The translations under genes and the position numbers were made by a program. A stretch of 40,541 nucleotides of DNA from Kluyvera intermedia (GTDB taxonomy: Bacteria > Pseudomonadota > Gammaproteobacteria > Enterobacterales > Enterobacteriaceae): the NCBI RefSeq assembly GCF_021440345.1, contig NZ_JAKCNS010000018.1, forward strand, positions 1 through 40,541, written 5' to 3'. Below the pieces are notes generated by a model. That model did not search any database and had not been told where the DNA came from. It saw only the letters and a program-made list of their open reading frames with translations. How positions within the stretch are numbered: the stretch's first letter is position 1; each line of letters starts with the position of its first letter. Shown here piece by piece: positions 1 through 10,489 of the stretch.

Positions 1-34
1 TCGCCCCTTTGGGGAGAGGGTTAGGGTGAGGGGA
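1..34. repeat. Partial G-rich dispersed repeat at window edge
   Basis: The first bases hold a CCCC-TTT-GGGG stem followed by GAGGGTTAGGGTGAGGGG. This resembles the short palindromic extragenic repeats common in Enterobacter/Klebsiella genomes. It lies just past the ascB stop, where it could act as a 3' stem-loop. The window cuts it off, so its full extent is not visible. The family assignment is from memory, not a search. Confidence 0.45.
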
Positions 35-44
35 AAACGGGCTC

Positions 45-1472
<1,428 letters not shown>

Positions 1473-1489
1473 TTACCTCGCTTAAAAAA

Positions 1490-2947
1490 TCAGGAAATTT
1501 GTGTGGCCGTGTTGCCCGCTGGCTGAGTGGCCTGACGCTTGCGCGCGTCGGCGGCGGCGTCCTCAAGCGGAATATCTTCAAAGCCCAGAATCAGCGTCAG
1601 CACGAAGGACAGCACCACCGCCAGCGCCATCACGCCGAAGACCCAGACGATAGTCATCGGATTTGACGGGTCGAAGAACTGCACGCTGGTAAACAGGCCT
1701 GGTGCGGCCATTGAATGGCTGGCAAGACCGGCTGCACCGGCGATACCGCCACAGATAAAGCCGCTAATTAGGCTGGCAATCAGCGGGCGCTTCAGACGAA
1801 TGGCGACACCGTACAGCGCAGGCTCAGAAATACCGGCCAGAATGGCGGACGCGGCTGCGGCCAGTGCAGTCTGACGCAGCTCCGGGTTTTTGGTTTTCCA
1901 GGCCACCGCCAGCGACGAGCCGCCGAGCGACAGGTTGGCGCCAATTTCTGACGGCATTACCATCCCTTCTTTGCCGGTTTCGGCGATGGTCTGAATGATG
2001 GTAGGGGTAAAGACGCGGTGCATCCCGGTCATCACCAGCAGCGGCCACAGCGCGCCCATAATGGCGACGGACAGCCAGCCGAGATAGCCGTGGATGGTGT
2101 ACACCAGCGCGGAGATAGCGCTACCGATCCAGATACCGATAGGGCCGATCAGCAGGATCGCCAGCGGCGCGGCAATCAGCACAATCAGCATCGGTTTGAG
2201 GAAGTTTTTGGTGACCGCCGGGGTGATTTTATCCACCCAACGCTCGATGTATGACAGACACCAGGTCATCACCAGCGCCGGGATCACCGTGTAGGTGTAT
2301 TTCACCGCGGTCACCGGAATATAGGCGAACTCAACGTGCTCACCCTGCGCGGCTTTGGCCATCAGCTCGATAAAGCTCGGGTGCACCAGCACCCCGGCGA
2401 TAGCGATAGCCAGCGACATGTTGGTTTTGAATTTAACCGCCGCAGAAGCGGCGACCATCAGCGGCAGGAAGAAGAATGCACCGTCGCCAATCACCGTCAG
2501 GATGGTGAGCGTCGGGGCACCTTTTGGCAGCACGCCGGTCATCTCGAGGATCATCGCCAGCAGTTTGACCATCGATCCGCCGATAATGGCGGGGATCAGC
2601 GGCGACATGGTGCCGATCAGCGCGTCGAGGATCCCGGCGCCGATGCGTTTTAAGGTGAGTTTCGGTTTCCCAACCGGCGCGGCAGGCTGCATATCGCCCG
2701 GCAGCAGGCTCACCACTTCACGGAAAGCTTGCGAGACGGTATTGCCGATAATCACCTGGCACTGATTGTCGTTACGTACCACGCCCATCACGCCGCTGAT
2801 GCCTTTGAGGGTCGCGCTATCCACCAGCGTATCGTCTTTCAGCACGAAGCGCAGACGGGTCATGCAGTGGGTGACGGCGGTGATGTTATCCACCCCGCCC
2901 AGCGCGCCGACGACGGATTGCGCCAGAGCCGCATAATTTTTAGACAT
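1490..2947 (-). CDS. ascF: PTS beta-glucoside EIIBC component AscF
   Basis: This inner-membrane permease takes up and phosphorylates aryl-beta-glucosides or cellobiose using phosphate passed from HPr and an EIIA borrowed from elsewhere. The 485 residues match the E. coli length. The N-terminal EIIB domain carries the phosphorylated cysteine in VTHCMTRLRF (Cys28). The remainder is a hydrophobic EIIC domain containing GISEPALYG, the signature shared by the glucose/beta-glucoside EIIC family. No EIIA domain is fused. It is the first gene of the ascFB operon and faces away from ascG. The intergenic region has CRP-like and AscG-like sites, so expression is probably repressed by AscG and activated by CRP. 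Confidence 0.95.
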   Translation of the reverse strand: MSKNYAALAQSVVGALGGVDNITAVTHCMTRLRFVLKDDTLVDSATLKGISGVMGVVRNDNQCQVIIGNTVSQAFREVVSLLPGDMQPAAPVGKPKLTLKRIGAGILDALIGTMSPLIPAIIGGSMVKLLAMILEMTGVLPKGAPTLTILTVIGDGAFFFLPLMVAASAAVKFKTNMSLAIAIAGVLVHPSFIELMAKAAQGEHVEFAYIPVTAVKYTYTVIPALVMTWCLSYIERWVDKITPAVTKNFLKPMLIVLIAAPLAILLIGPIGIWIGSAISALVYTIHGYLGWLSVAIMGALWPLLVMTGMHRVFTPTIIQTIAETGKEGMVMPSEIGANLSLGGSSLAVAWKTKNPELRQTALAAAASAILAGISEPALYGVAIRLKRPLIASLISGFICGGIAGAAGLASHSMAAPGLFTSVQFFDPSNPMTIVWVFGVMALAVVLSFVLTLILGFEDIPLEDAAADARKRQATQPAGNTATQIS

Positions 2948-3022
2948 CGGATTTTATCCTGTTTTATCAGTAGGGTACTTTTCGTCCATTGCCGGGAATG
3001 AGGCGCAATGAAACGCTGTATA

Positions 3023-3036
3023 GGAAACCGGTTCCA
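3023..3036. promoter_or_regulatory. Putative AscG operator
   Basis: GGAAACCGGTTCCA matches 12 of 14 bases of the LacI-family type operator TGAAACCGGTTTCA known for AscG. It is centred on a perfect AACCGGTT palindrome. It lies between the divergent ascF and ascG starts, nearer ascF, where binding would block ascFB transcription. Confidence 0.65.
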
Positions 3037-3095
3037 CATAATCATCATGTGTTTATTTTGCGATCTCAAGAGTTAAAATTTGTTTTTAATTTATT

Positions 3096-3111
3096 CGTGA
3101 AACCGATCACA
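3096..3111. promoter_or_regulatory. CRP-like site overlapping a second AscG half-site
   Basis: CGTGA-N6-TCACA differs from the CRP consensus TGTGA-N6-TCACA by one base. The same bases contain TGAAACCG, the left half of the AscG operator, so activator and repressor would compete. The position suits activation of ascF on the minus strand. Confidence 0.6.
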
Positions 3112-3211
3112 CAAACCCTTCGGTACTGACTTTCCGTGTTTTCCGCAGTTGCTGAAAATCACCAAACGGTGAAGTACACTGCGGGCAAATGATTTTTCAA
3201 GGATATCTATC

Positions 3212-4225
3212 ATGACGACGATGCTGGAGGTGGCACGACGGGCGGGCGTCTCGAAAGCCACCGTCTCCCGGGTGCTGTCGGGAAACGGCTACGTGAGCCA
3301 GGAGACCAAAGACCGGGTGTTTCTGGCGATAGAAGAAAGCGGCTATCGGCCGAATTTGCTGGCGCGCAATCTGGCGACCAAAAAGACCCAAACGCTGGGG
3401 CTGGTGGTGACCAACACGCTGTACCACGGCGTCTACTTCAGCGAGCTGCTGTTTCACGCGGCGAGCATGACCGAAGCGCAGGGGCGGCGGCTGATTCTGG
3501 CCGATGGTAAACACAGCGCGCAGGAAGAACGCGAGGCGATTCAGTATCTGCTCGACCTGCGCTGCGACGGCATCATTATTTATCCGCGCTTTTTAAGCGT
3601 CGACGAAATTGACGATATTATTCAACAGCAGCAACAGCCGGTGCTGGTGATTAACCGTCGGCTCCGGCGCAACAGCAGCCACTGCGTCTATTGCGATCAG
3701 AAATCGGCCAGCCAGCAGGCGGTGGAAAAACTTATTGCCCGCGGCCATCGCGATATCGCTTTTATCACCGGTTCGCTGGATTCACCGACCGGTATTGAGC
3801 GTCTTTCCGGCTACAAAGATGCCCTGACAAAGCACGGTATTGCGCTACGTGACGAACTGATTGTCGAAGGAAAATGGACCCCGGCCACCGGCGCGGCCGG
3901 CGTGGATACGCTGCGTGAGCGTCAGGCCAGCTTTAGCGCGCTGGTTGCCAGCAACGACGATATGGCGGTCGGGGCCATCAAGCAGCTTCACGCCCATGGC
4001 GTCAGCGTTCCGCAGCAGGTGTCGGTGATTGGCTTCGATGATATTGCGCTGGCGCCCTATATGATTCCGGCGCTATCCAGCGTGCGTATCCCGGTCACCG
4101 AGATGATTAAAGAGACCATCAACCGGCTTATTTTTATGCTCGACGGCGGTGACTTTAAGTATCAACAAACCTTCCCCGGCGAGCTTATCGAACGCGATTC
4201 GATAGTCTCAGGCCCGCACGCCTAA
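3212..4225 (+). CDS. ascG: LacI-family repressor AscG
   Basis: This is a DNA-binding repressor of the asc operon. It has 337 residues, close to the E. coli protein. The N-terminus carries the LacI-type helix-turn-helix (VARRAGVSKATVSRVLSG, about residues 7-24) and hinge. The sugar-binding domain extends to the C-terminus, including the family motif ASNDDMAVGA and VSVIGFDD. AAGGA lies 8 bases upstream of the ATG. The gene diverges from ascF. A TCACC-N4-GGTGA inverted repeat at 3159-3172, just before the start, could serve autoregulation. In E. coli AscG also affects other sugar genes; nothing here tests that. Confidence 0.93.
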   Translation: MTTMLEVARRAGVSKATVSRVLSGNGYVSQETKDRVFLAIEESGYRPNLLARNLATKKTQTLGLVVTNTLYHGVYFSELLFHAASMTEAQGRRLILADGKHSAQEEREAIQYLLDLRCDGIIIYPRFLSVDEIDDIIQQQQQPVLVINRRLRRNSSHCVYCDQKSASQQAVEKLIARGHRDIAFITGSLDSPTGIERLSGYKDALTKHGIALRDELIVEGKWTPATGAAGVDTLRERQASFSALVASNDDMAVGAIKQLHAHGVSVPQQVSVIGFDDIALAPYMIPALSSVRIPVTEMIKETINRLIFMLDGGDFKYQQTFPGELIERDSIVSGPHA

Positions 4226-4233
4226 TTTCGTCA

Positions 4234-4263
4234 GCTGTCATCGTCATTAATGTCGATGACAGC
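4234..4263. promoter_or_regulatory. Perfect inverted repeat upstream of sigma54 promoter (possible FhlA enhancer)
   Basis: GCTGTCATCG and CGATGACAGC form a perfect 10-base inverted repeat with a 10-base spacer. No T-run follows, so it is a poor terminator for ascG. Its centre is about 95 bases upstream of the start site predicted from the sigma54 promoter, the usual enhancer distance. FhlA, the formate-responsive activator of hydN in E. coli, is the likely ligand by inference. Confidence 0.5.
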
Positions 4264-4315
4264 CATTCCTGCCGTTACCGCCAAAAAATATCCTTAATAA
4301 TCAGCTTAATAAAAG

Positions 4316-4333
4316 TTGGCTCGATTAATGCAT
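4316..4333 (+). promoter_or_regulatory. Sigma54 promoter of hydN operon
   Basis: TTGGC-N8-TGCAT has the invariant GG (4318-4319) and GC (4330-4331) exactly 10 bases apart, the -24/-12 signature. It lies about 38 bases before the hydN ATG. E. coli hydN-hypF is likewise sigma54- and FhlA-dependent. Confidence 0.85.
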
Positions 4334-4370
4334 TCTCCCGCACAATTCATTGTCATTGCTGGAGAAGTTG

Positions 4371-4916
4371 ATGAACCGTTTCATCATTGCTGATGCGAGT
4401 AAATGTATTGGCTGCCGGACATGCGAAGTCGCATGTGTGGTTTCCCACCAGGAAGATCAGGACTGCGCAGCCCTGACGCCACAATCTTTCCTGCCGCGTA
4501 TCCACGTTATTAAAGGGATGGATGTGTCCACCGCCACCGCTTGTCGCCAGTGCGAAGACGCCCCGTGCGCCAACGTCTGCCCGAACGGCGCGATTATCCG
4601 CGACAAAGGTTTTATTCACGTCATGCAGGAACGCTGCATTGGCTGTAAAACCTGCGTCGTGGCGTGCCCGTACGGCGCGATGGAAGTGGTGGTGCGTCCC
4701 GTTGTGCGTAACAGTGGTTCCGGACTGAAAATTCGTGCGGAGAAAGCAGAAGCCAACAAGTGCGATCTGTGCTTCCACCGCGAAGCCGGCCCGGCCTGTA
4801 TGGAAGCCTGCCCGACCCACGCGCTGTTCTGCGTTGACCGCGACAAGCTCGAACAGCTGAGCGCTGAGAAGCGCCGTCGTACCGCGCTGGACGTGGCGAC
4901 GTCGATCTCTTTCTAA
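4371..4916 (+). CDS. hydN: HydN, 4x[4Fe-4S] electron-transfer protein
   Basis: This small cytoplasmic ferredoxin-like protein is implicated in electron transfer with formate dehydrogenase H. The chosen ATG gives 181 residues starting MNRFIIADASKCIGC and has GGAG 6 bases upstream. A TTG 21 bases earlier is in frame but less convincing. Four cysteine clusters are visible: CIGCRTCEVAC, CRQCEDAPCANVCP, CIGCKTCVVACP and CDLC...CMEACP. This is the pattern of HycB/HydN/DmsB-type subunits with four cubane clusters. It is the first gene of an operon with fdhF, hypF and a nickel permease. In E. coli hydN is followed directly by hypF, so fdhF is the extra gene here. Confidence 0.92.
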   Translation: MNRFIIADASKCIGCRTCEVACVVSHQEDQDCAALTPQSFLPRIHVIKGMDVSTATACRQCEDAPCANVCPNGAIIRDKGFIHVMQERCIGCKTCVVACPYGAMEVVVRPVVRNSGSGLKIRAEKAEANKCDLCFHREAGPACMEACPTHALFCVDRDKLEQLSAEKRRRTALDVATSISF

Positions 4917-4952
4917 AATCCCTTAATTTCTCTTTTAACAGGTCTGTTACTG

Positions 4953-7103
4953 ATGAAAAAAATCACGAGTGTATGCCCTTACTGTGGCGCGGGTTGCAAG
5001 CTGAAGCTGGTTGTCGATAACGGTAAAATTATCCGTGCTGAGGCCGCTGACGGCCAAACCAACCAAAACGAACTGTGTCTGAAAGGCTACTACGGCTGGG
5101 ACTTCCTTAACGATACCAAGCTGCTGACGCCACGATTAACACAGCCGATGATCCGCTATGAAAAGGGCGGCAAATTCACTCCCGTGAGCTGGGATGAGGC
5201 GATTCGCTACACCGCGAAGCGTCTTGGCGATATCAAAGCCAAATTCGGGCCGCGCGCGATTATGACCACCGGGTCATCGCGCGGCACCGGCAATGAAACC
5301 AACTATGTGATGCAAAAATTTGCCCGCGGTGTGCTGCATACCAACAACGTCGACTGCTGTGCGCGCGTGTGCCACGGCCCGTCGGTGGCGGGGTTGCAGG
5401 ATGTACTGGGCAACGGCGCGATGAGTAACAGCATTGGCGATATCGAAAACTCGCGCTGCCTGCTGGTCTTTGGCTACAACTGTGCGGATTCGCACCCGAT
5501 CGTGGCGCGTCGCGTCATTAAAGCTAAAGACAAAGGGGCCAAAATTATCGTCTGCGACCCGCGGCGCATTGAAACCGCGCGTATCGCCGACCAGCATCTG
5601 CAAATGCGCAACGGCAGCAATATGGCGCTGGTGAACGCCTTCGCCCATGTGCTGCTGGAAGAAAATCTCTACGACCAGGAGTACGTATCTCGTTTTACTA
5701 CCGGGCTTGATGAGATGCGCGAAGTGGTCAAAGACTACGCCCCGGAAGCGGTAGAACATCTGACCGGTATCCCGGCGCAGCAGGTGCGTCAAGCCATGCG
5801 CACCTACGCCGCTGCACCGTCCGCCACCATTATGTGGGGCATGGGCGTCACTCAGTTTGGCCAGGCGGTTGACGTGGTGAAAGGGCTGGCAAGCTTGGCG
5901 TTGTTGACCGGCAATCTCGGGCGTGAAAACGTCGGCGTTGGCCCGGTGCGCGGGCAAAACAACGTCCAGGGGGCATGCGATATGGGCGTGCTGCCGAACC
6001 AGTTCCCAGGCTATCAGGACGTGGTTGACCCTGCCGTACGCGAGAAGTTTGCCCACGCGTGGGGGATTGATGCCAGCCTGATGGACGACAAAGTCGGCGT
6101 GCGGATCACCGAAGTGCCGCATCTGGCGCTGGAAGGGAAGGTGAAAGCCTACTACATCATGGGCGAAGACCCGCTGCAAACCGAGGCTGATTTAGGGCTG
6201 GTGCGCAAAGGGTTTGAAGCCCTCGACTTCGTGGTGGTGCAGGACATCTTTATGACCAAAACCGCCGAGCAGGCGGACGTGCTGCTACCAGCCACCTCAT
6301 GGGGCGAACATGGCGGCGTCTTTACCTGCGCCGACCGCGGCTTCCAGCGTTTTGAAAAGGCCATCGAACCGACCTACAACGTGAAGCGCGACTGGGAAAT
6401 CATCAGCCTGCTGGCCCGCGAAATGGGCTACCCAATGCATTACGACGACAACCAGCAAATCTGGGACGAAATGCGCGAGCTGTGCCCGCTGTTCTACGGC
6501 GTCACCTACGAGAAAATGGGTGATATGGGCCATGTGCAGTGGCCGTGTCCGACGCTCGACCATCCGGGTACCCAGTATCTGTATGAAGACAACCAGTTTG
6601 CGACGCCGGACGGCAAGGGCCATCTGTTTGCCGCACCGTGGCGCGCACCGGCTGAAATCCCGGATGCGGATTTCCCGCTGGTGCTCTGCACCGTGCGCGA
6701 AGTGGGCCACTACTCCTGTCGTTCAATGACCGGTAACTGCGCGGCGCTGCAATCGCTGGCTGATGAACCCGGCTTTGTGCAGATAAACCCAACGGATGCG
6801 CAACTGCTGAACATCCGCGACCAGCAGCTGGTGTGGGTCTCTTCGCGTCGTGGCAAAGTGATTAGCCGCGCCAACGTCAGCGAACGTATCAACCACGGCA
6901 GCGTGTACATGACCTACCAATGGTGGATTGGTGCCTGCAACGAACTGACCCAGGATAACCTCGATCCTATCTCGAAAACGCCGGAAACCAAGTATTGCGC
7001 GGTGAAGGTTGAAGCGATTGACGATCAGCGCTGGGCCGAAAACTATGCGCAAGAAAGCTATCAGTCGATGAAAACGCGTCTGAAAGTGGCGGCGCTCGGG
7101 TAA
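4953..7103 (+). CDS. fdhF: Formate dehydrogenase H, cysteine variant
   Basis: This molybdopterin-guanine-dinucleotide enzyme oxidises formate to CO2 and passes electrons to a hydrogenase in a formate hydrogenlyase. It has 716 residues, against 715 in E. coli FdhF. The [4Fe-4S] ligands Cys8, Cys11, Cys15 and Cys42 are present (CPYCGAGC). So are Lys44, His141 and Arg333, key residues in the E. coli enzyme. Residue 140, selenocysteine (UGA) in E. coli, is a TGC cysteine codon at 5370-5372 within [10 protein letters not shown]. The bases after it do not show the stem-loop that directs Sec insertion in E. coli. The gene sits 36 bases after hydN and 4 before hypF. Lower catalytic speed but selenium independence is expected from known Cys forms. 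A Sec-type fdhF may exist elsewhere in the genome. Confidence 0.93.
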   Translation: MKKITSVCPYCGAGCKLKLVVDNGKIIRAEAADGQTNQNELCLKGYYGWDFLNDTKLLTPRLTQPMIRYEKGGKFTPVSWDEAIRYTAKRLGDIKAKFGPRAIMTTGSSRGTGNETNYVMQKFARGVLHTNNVDCCARVCHGPSVAGLQDVLGNGAMSNSIGDIENSRCLLVFGYNCADSHPIVARRVIKAKDKGAKIIVCDPRRIETARIADQHLQMRNGSNMALVNAFAHVLLEENLYDQEYVSRFTTGLDEMREVVKDYAPEAVEHLTGIPAQQVRQAMRTYAAAPSATIMWGMGVTQFGQAVDVVKGLASLALLTGNLGRENVGVGPVRGQNNVQGACDMGVLPNQFPGYQDVVDPAVREKFAHAWGIDASLMDDKVGVRITEVPHLALEGKVKAYYIMGEDPLQTEADLGLVRKGFEALDFVVVQDIFMTKTAEQADVLLPATSWGEHGGVFTCADRGFQRFEKAIEPTYNVKRDWEIISLLAREMGYPMHYDDNQQIWDEMRELCPLFYGVTYEKMGDMGHVQWPCPTLDHPGTQYLYEDNQFATPDGKGHLFAAPWRAPAEIPDADFPLVLCTVREVGHYSCRSMTGNCAALQSLADEPGFVQINPTDAQLLNIRDQQLVWVSSRRGKVISRANVSERINHGSVYMTYQWWIGACNELTQDNLDPISKTPETKYCAVKVEAIDDQRWAENYAQESYQSMKTRLKVAALG

Positions 7104-7107
7104 ACAA

Positions 7108-9333
7108 ATGCGTGCAAACGGTGTGCAGATCCGCATCTGCGGCAAAGTTCAGGGGGTGGGTTTTCGCCCCTTTGTCTGGCAACAGGCGAAACGGCGCGAG
7201 CGTCTTGGCGATGTCTGTAATGACAGCGCCGGCGTGCTGCTGCGACTGTACGGTGATGAGGTGGACTTTATCGCCGCGCTGTATCAGCACTGCCCGCCGC
7301 TTGCGCGCATTGATAGTACCCACGTCGAGCCCTATGACTGGCCGACGATCCCTACCGATTTTGTGATTCGCGAGAGCGGCGCGGGGGCGATGAGTACGCA
7401 AATTGTCCCCGACGCGGCAACGTGCCCCGCCTGTCTCGCGGAGATGAACGACCCCGGAGAGCGTCGCTACCGCTATCCGTTTATCAACTGCACCCACTGC
7501 GGGCCGCGCTTTACCATCATCAACGCCATGCCGTACGACCGGCCGCTGACGGTGATGGCGGCGTTCCCGCTGTGTAAAAGCTGCGAGGCAGAATACCGCA
7601 ATCCTTACGACCGACGTTTTCACGCCCAGCCGGTGGCCTGTGCTGAATGCGGCCCGTGGCTCATGTGGCAAAGTGCTGAGCAAAAACTGCAAAAAGAAGC
7701 GGCGCTGCAGGCCGCTGTCGCCATGCTGGACGCGGGTGGGATCGTCGCCGTGAAAGGCATTGGCGGTTTCCATCTGGCCTGCGACGCGGAGAATTCGCAG
7801 GCGGTGGCTACGCTTCGCGCCCGTAAACATCGCCCGGCCAAACCGCTGGCGGTGATGGTGCCCACTGCCGACGCGCTGCCGCTGGAGGCCGCGTCGCTCT
7901 TAACCACCCCCGCCGCACCGATTGTGCTGGTGGCTAAAAATCAGCTGCCCGGCCTGTGCGCCGGGATTGCGCCAGATCTGGCTGAAGTGGGCGTGATGCT
8001 CCCTGCCAACCCGCTTCAACATTTGCTGATGCAGGCGCTGGGGCGCCCGCTGGTGATGACTTCCGGCAACCTGAGTGGCAAACCACCGGCGTTGACCAAT
8101 CAGCAGGCGCAACACGATCTCGCCGATATTGCCGACGGTTTTCTGCTGCACAATCGCGATATCGTCCAGCGTATGGATGATTCGGTGGTACGCCAGAGCG
8201 GCGAAATGCTGCGCCGTTCCCGCGGCTATGTGCCGGACGCGCTGCCGCTGCCTCCGGGTTTTCACGATGTGCCGCCAACGCTATGCCTCGGCGCAGATAT
8301 GAAAAATACCTTCTGTCTGGCGCGTGGCGACCAGGCGGTGGTCAGCCAGCACTTTGGCGACCTGACCGATGACGGCGTGGAAAGCCAATGGCAGCAGGCG
8401 CTGCGCCTGATGCAGGCGATTTACGACTTTACCCCGCAGGCCGTGGTAGCCGATTTTCATGACGGCTATCGCTCATCGCAATGGGCGCTGGCCAGCGGTC
8501 CGCCCGTCCAGCGCGTGCTGCATCACCACGCGCACATTGCCGCCTGTCTTGCCGAGCACGATTGGCCGCTGGACGGCGGCGAAGTGATTGCGATGGCGCT
8601 CGACGGTATTGGCATGGGGGAGTCTGGTGCTTTATGGGGCGGCGAGTGCCTGCGCGTGAGCTATCGCCACTGCGAACATCTCGGCGGGCTGCCGGCGGTG
8701 GCGCTGCCGGGCGGCGATCTGGCGGCGCGACAGCCGTGGCGCAATCTGCTGACACAGTGCCTGGCGTTTGTGCCGGACTGGCAGGCTTTCGCCGAAACTC
8801 AAAGCGTGCAGCACCACAACTGGCCGCTGCTGGCGCAGGCGATTTCGCGTGGAATAAACAGCCCGCGCGCCTCTTCCTGCGGCCGTCTGTTTGACGCAGT
8901 CGCCTGCGCGCTGGGCTGCGCGCCGGAAACGCTGAGCTATGAAGGGGAGGCGGCCTGTCGTCTTGAGGCACTTGCCGCCACCAGTCATAGCGTGGCGCAC
9001 CCGGTAACGATGCCGGTTGTCGGCAATCAGCTGGATCTGGCGACCTTCTGGCAACGCTGGCTAAGCTGGCAGGCCGCGCCCGCCGAAAAAGCGTGGGCGT
9101 TTCACGATGCGCTGGCGCGCGGTGTGGCCGATATGATGCGGGCACATGCGCAGCAGGCCGGTATTTCTACGCTCGCCTTTGGCGGCGGCGTGCTGCACAA
9201 CGCGCTGCTGCGCGCCCGGCTTTCGCACTATTTATCCGATTTCACGTTGCTCTTTCCGAAGCGTTTACCCGCCGGTGATGGGGCGATTTCATTCGGGCAG
9301 GCGGTGATCGCCGCTGCCCGAGCTCAGGCGTAA
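7108..9333 (+). CDS. hypF: Carbamoyltransferase HypF, [NiFe]-hydrogenase maturation
   Basis: HypF makes the carbamoyl group that HypE turns into the cyanide ligands of the NiFe active site, using carbamoyl phosphate and ATP. The protein has 741 residues, full length. The domains run in the expected order: N-terminal acylphosphatase ([10 protein letters not shown], about residues 12-21), two zinc fingers (CPAC...CTHC and CKSC...CAEC), a YrdC-like domain ([23 protein letters not shown]), and a Kae1-like C-terminal domain with [24 protein letters not shown] and FGGGVLHN. The ATG follows the fdhF stop by 4 bases, so translation is coupled. Cotranscription with hydN, fdhF and a nickel permease fits a role in building the hydrogenase of formate hydrogenlyase. 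Confidence 0.95.
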   Translation: MRANGVQIRICGKVQGVGFRPFVWQQAKRRERLGDVCNDSAGVLLRLYGDEVDFIAALYQHCPPLARIDSTHVEPYDWPTIPTDFVIRESGAGAMSTQIVPDAATCPACLAEMNDPGERRYRYPFINCTHCGPRFTIINAMPYDRPLTVMAAFPLCKSCEAEYRNPYDRRFHAQPVACAECGPWLMWQSAEQKLQKEAALQAAVAMLDAGGIVAVKGIGGFHLACDAENSQAVATLRARKHRPAKPLAVMVPTADALPLEAASLLTTPAAPIVLVAKNQLPGLCAGIAPDLAEVGVMLPANPLQHLLMQALGRPLVMTSGNLSGKPPALTNQQAQHDLADIADGFLLHNRDIVQRMDDSVVRQSGEMLRRSRGYVPDALPLPPGFHDVPPTLCLGADMKNTFCLARGDQAVVSQHFGDLTDDGVESQWQQALRLMQAIYDFTPQAVVADFHDGYRSSQWALASGPPVQRVLHHHAHIAACLAEHDWPLDGGEVIAMALDGIGMGESGALWGGECLRVSYRHCEHLGGLPAVALPGGDLAARQPWRNLLTQCLAFVPDWQAFAETQSVQHHNWPLLAQAISRGINSPRASSCGRLFDAVACALGCAPETLSYEGEAACRLEALAATSHSVAHPVTMPVVGNQLDLATFWQRWLSWQAAPAEKAWAFHDALARGVADMMRAHAQQAGISTLAFGGGVLHNALLRARLSHYLSDFTLLFPKRLPAGDGAISFGQAVIAAARAQA

Positions 9334-9342
9334 GGAGTTCTC

Positions 9343-10359
9343 ATGTTGTTCAATGCGCTTCGCCAGCAGCCGCGTGCATCGCTGCTGGTGCTGGTTTTGC
9401 TGCTGGCGAATTTATTGGCCTGGGGCTGGGCGTGGCAGGCATTTGGTCATAACGGCGCGCTGATGGCCGCCAGCCTGCTGGCGTGGGGCTACGGCCTGCG
9501 CCATGCGGTGGATGCTGACCACATTGCGGCGATTGATAACGTCACCCGCAAAATGATGCAGCAGGGCAAGCGCCCGTTCGGCGTCGGTGCCTGGTTCTCG
9601 CTGGGACACTCGTCGATTGTGGTGCTGGCATCGGTGGCCATTGCCGCCACGGCGACCGCCTTCCAGCATAAGATGAGCTGGTTCCACGACACCGGCAGCA
9701 TTATTGGCACCGCGGTGTCGGCGATATTCCTGCTGGCGATGGCGCTGGTGAACCTGATTATCCTGCGCAGCGTGTGGCGCAGTTTCCAGGCGCTGAAAAA
9801 AGGGCAGCGCATCGATACGGACGCACCGGTTGCCGGTGGGCTGATGAGCGCGCTGTTTAGTCGTACCTTCCGCCTGATTGGCAAAAGCTGGCATATGTAC
9901 CTGGTGGGTTTTCTGTTCGGTCTGGGTTTTGATACCGCCACCGAAATCGGCGTGCTGGGGATCTCGGCGGCCAGCGCTTCCAGCGGGATGTCGATGTGGT
10001 CGATTATGGTCTTCCCCGCGCTGTTTGCCAGCGGTATGGCGCTGGTGGATACCCTCGATAATATCCTGATGGTTGGCGCCTACGGTTGGGCGTTCAATAA
10101 GCCGCAGCGTAAGCTCTATTACAATATGACCATCACCGGAGCCTCGGTGGTGGTGGCACTGTTTATCGGCGGGCTGGAAGCGCTGGGGCTGATTATGGAT
10201 AAGTTTGCCTTAACCGGCGGGCTGTGGAGCGACGTGGCGCTGCTGAGCGATAATCTTGGTAACGCCGGTTTTGTGGTGATTGGCCTGTTTGCGCTGTGCT
10301 GGCTAGTGTCGATGGTCAACTACCGTTGGCGCAACTATGACGCGCTGGTGGTGCGTTAA
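9343..10359 (+). CDS. NiCoT-family nickel/cobalt permease
   Basis: This is an integral inner-membrane permease of the HoxN/NixA family, predicted to import Ni2+ (or Co2+). The 338 residues include RHAVDADHIAAID (residues 53-65), the family signature in the second membrane segment, FSLGHSSIVV (about 85-94) and LGFDTATEIGVLG (about 194-206). All three motifs are needed for metal passage in studied members. The gene lies 9 bases after hypF with GGAG before its ATG, as the last gene of the hydN operon. The context favours nickel supply to hydrogenase; selectivity between Ni and Co cannot be read from the sequence. The E. coli hydN-hypF locus has no such gene (it uses NikABCDE). Confidence 0.9.
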   Translation: MLFNALRQQPRASLLVLVLLLANLLAWGWAWQAFGHNGALMAASLLAWGYGLRHAVDADHIAAIDNVTRKMMQQGKRPFGVGAWFSLGHSSIVVLASVAIAATATAFQHKMSWFHDTGSIIGTAVSAIFLLAMALVNLIILRSVWRSFQALKKGQRIDTDAPVAGGLMSALFSRTFRLIGKSWHMYLVGFLFGLGFDTATEIGVLGISAASASSGMSMWSIMVFPALFASGMALVDTLDNILMVGAYGWAFNKPQRKLYYNMTITGASVVVALFIGGLEALGLIMDKFALTGGLWSDVALLSDNLGNAGFVVIGLFALCWLVSMVNYRWRNYDALVVR

Positions 10360-10396
10360 AAATTGCGTCTGGGCGAGCGCCCGCCCAACGTCAGGC

Positions 10397-10422
10397 AAAA
10401 AAAAGCCCCGGGGCAGCGGGGC
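10397..10422 (-). terminator. Rho-independent terminator of norVW
   Basis: Read on the minus strand, a GCCCCG/CGGGGC stem with a 6-base loop is followed by eight Ts. It lies about 68 bases after the norW stop and 38 bases after the end of the convergent nickel permease. Confidence 0.8.
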
Positions 10423-10489
10423 AAGCATGCGACTTTTGCGCTTCCTTGCGCATGAGGTTAAATCAAACAGTGGACAAAGCGTTTACCGA

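Noticed and set aside
4234-4263. Intrinsic terminator of ascG
   Set aside because: The stem is perfect, but the loop is 10 bases and no T-run follows; enhancer function fits better.
4350-4370. TTG start adding seven residues to HydN
   Set aside because: The ATG at 4371 has GGAG at proper distance and matches the known HydN N-terminus.
5274-6179. Long open frame (301 codons) on the minus strand inside fdhF
   Set aside because: It lies fully within a well-supported gene. High-GC coding sequence commonly leaves such opposite-strand frames, and the product looks like no family.
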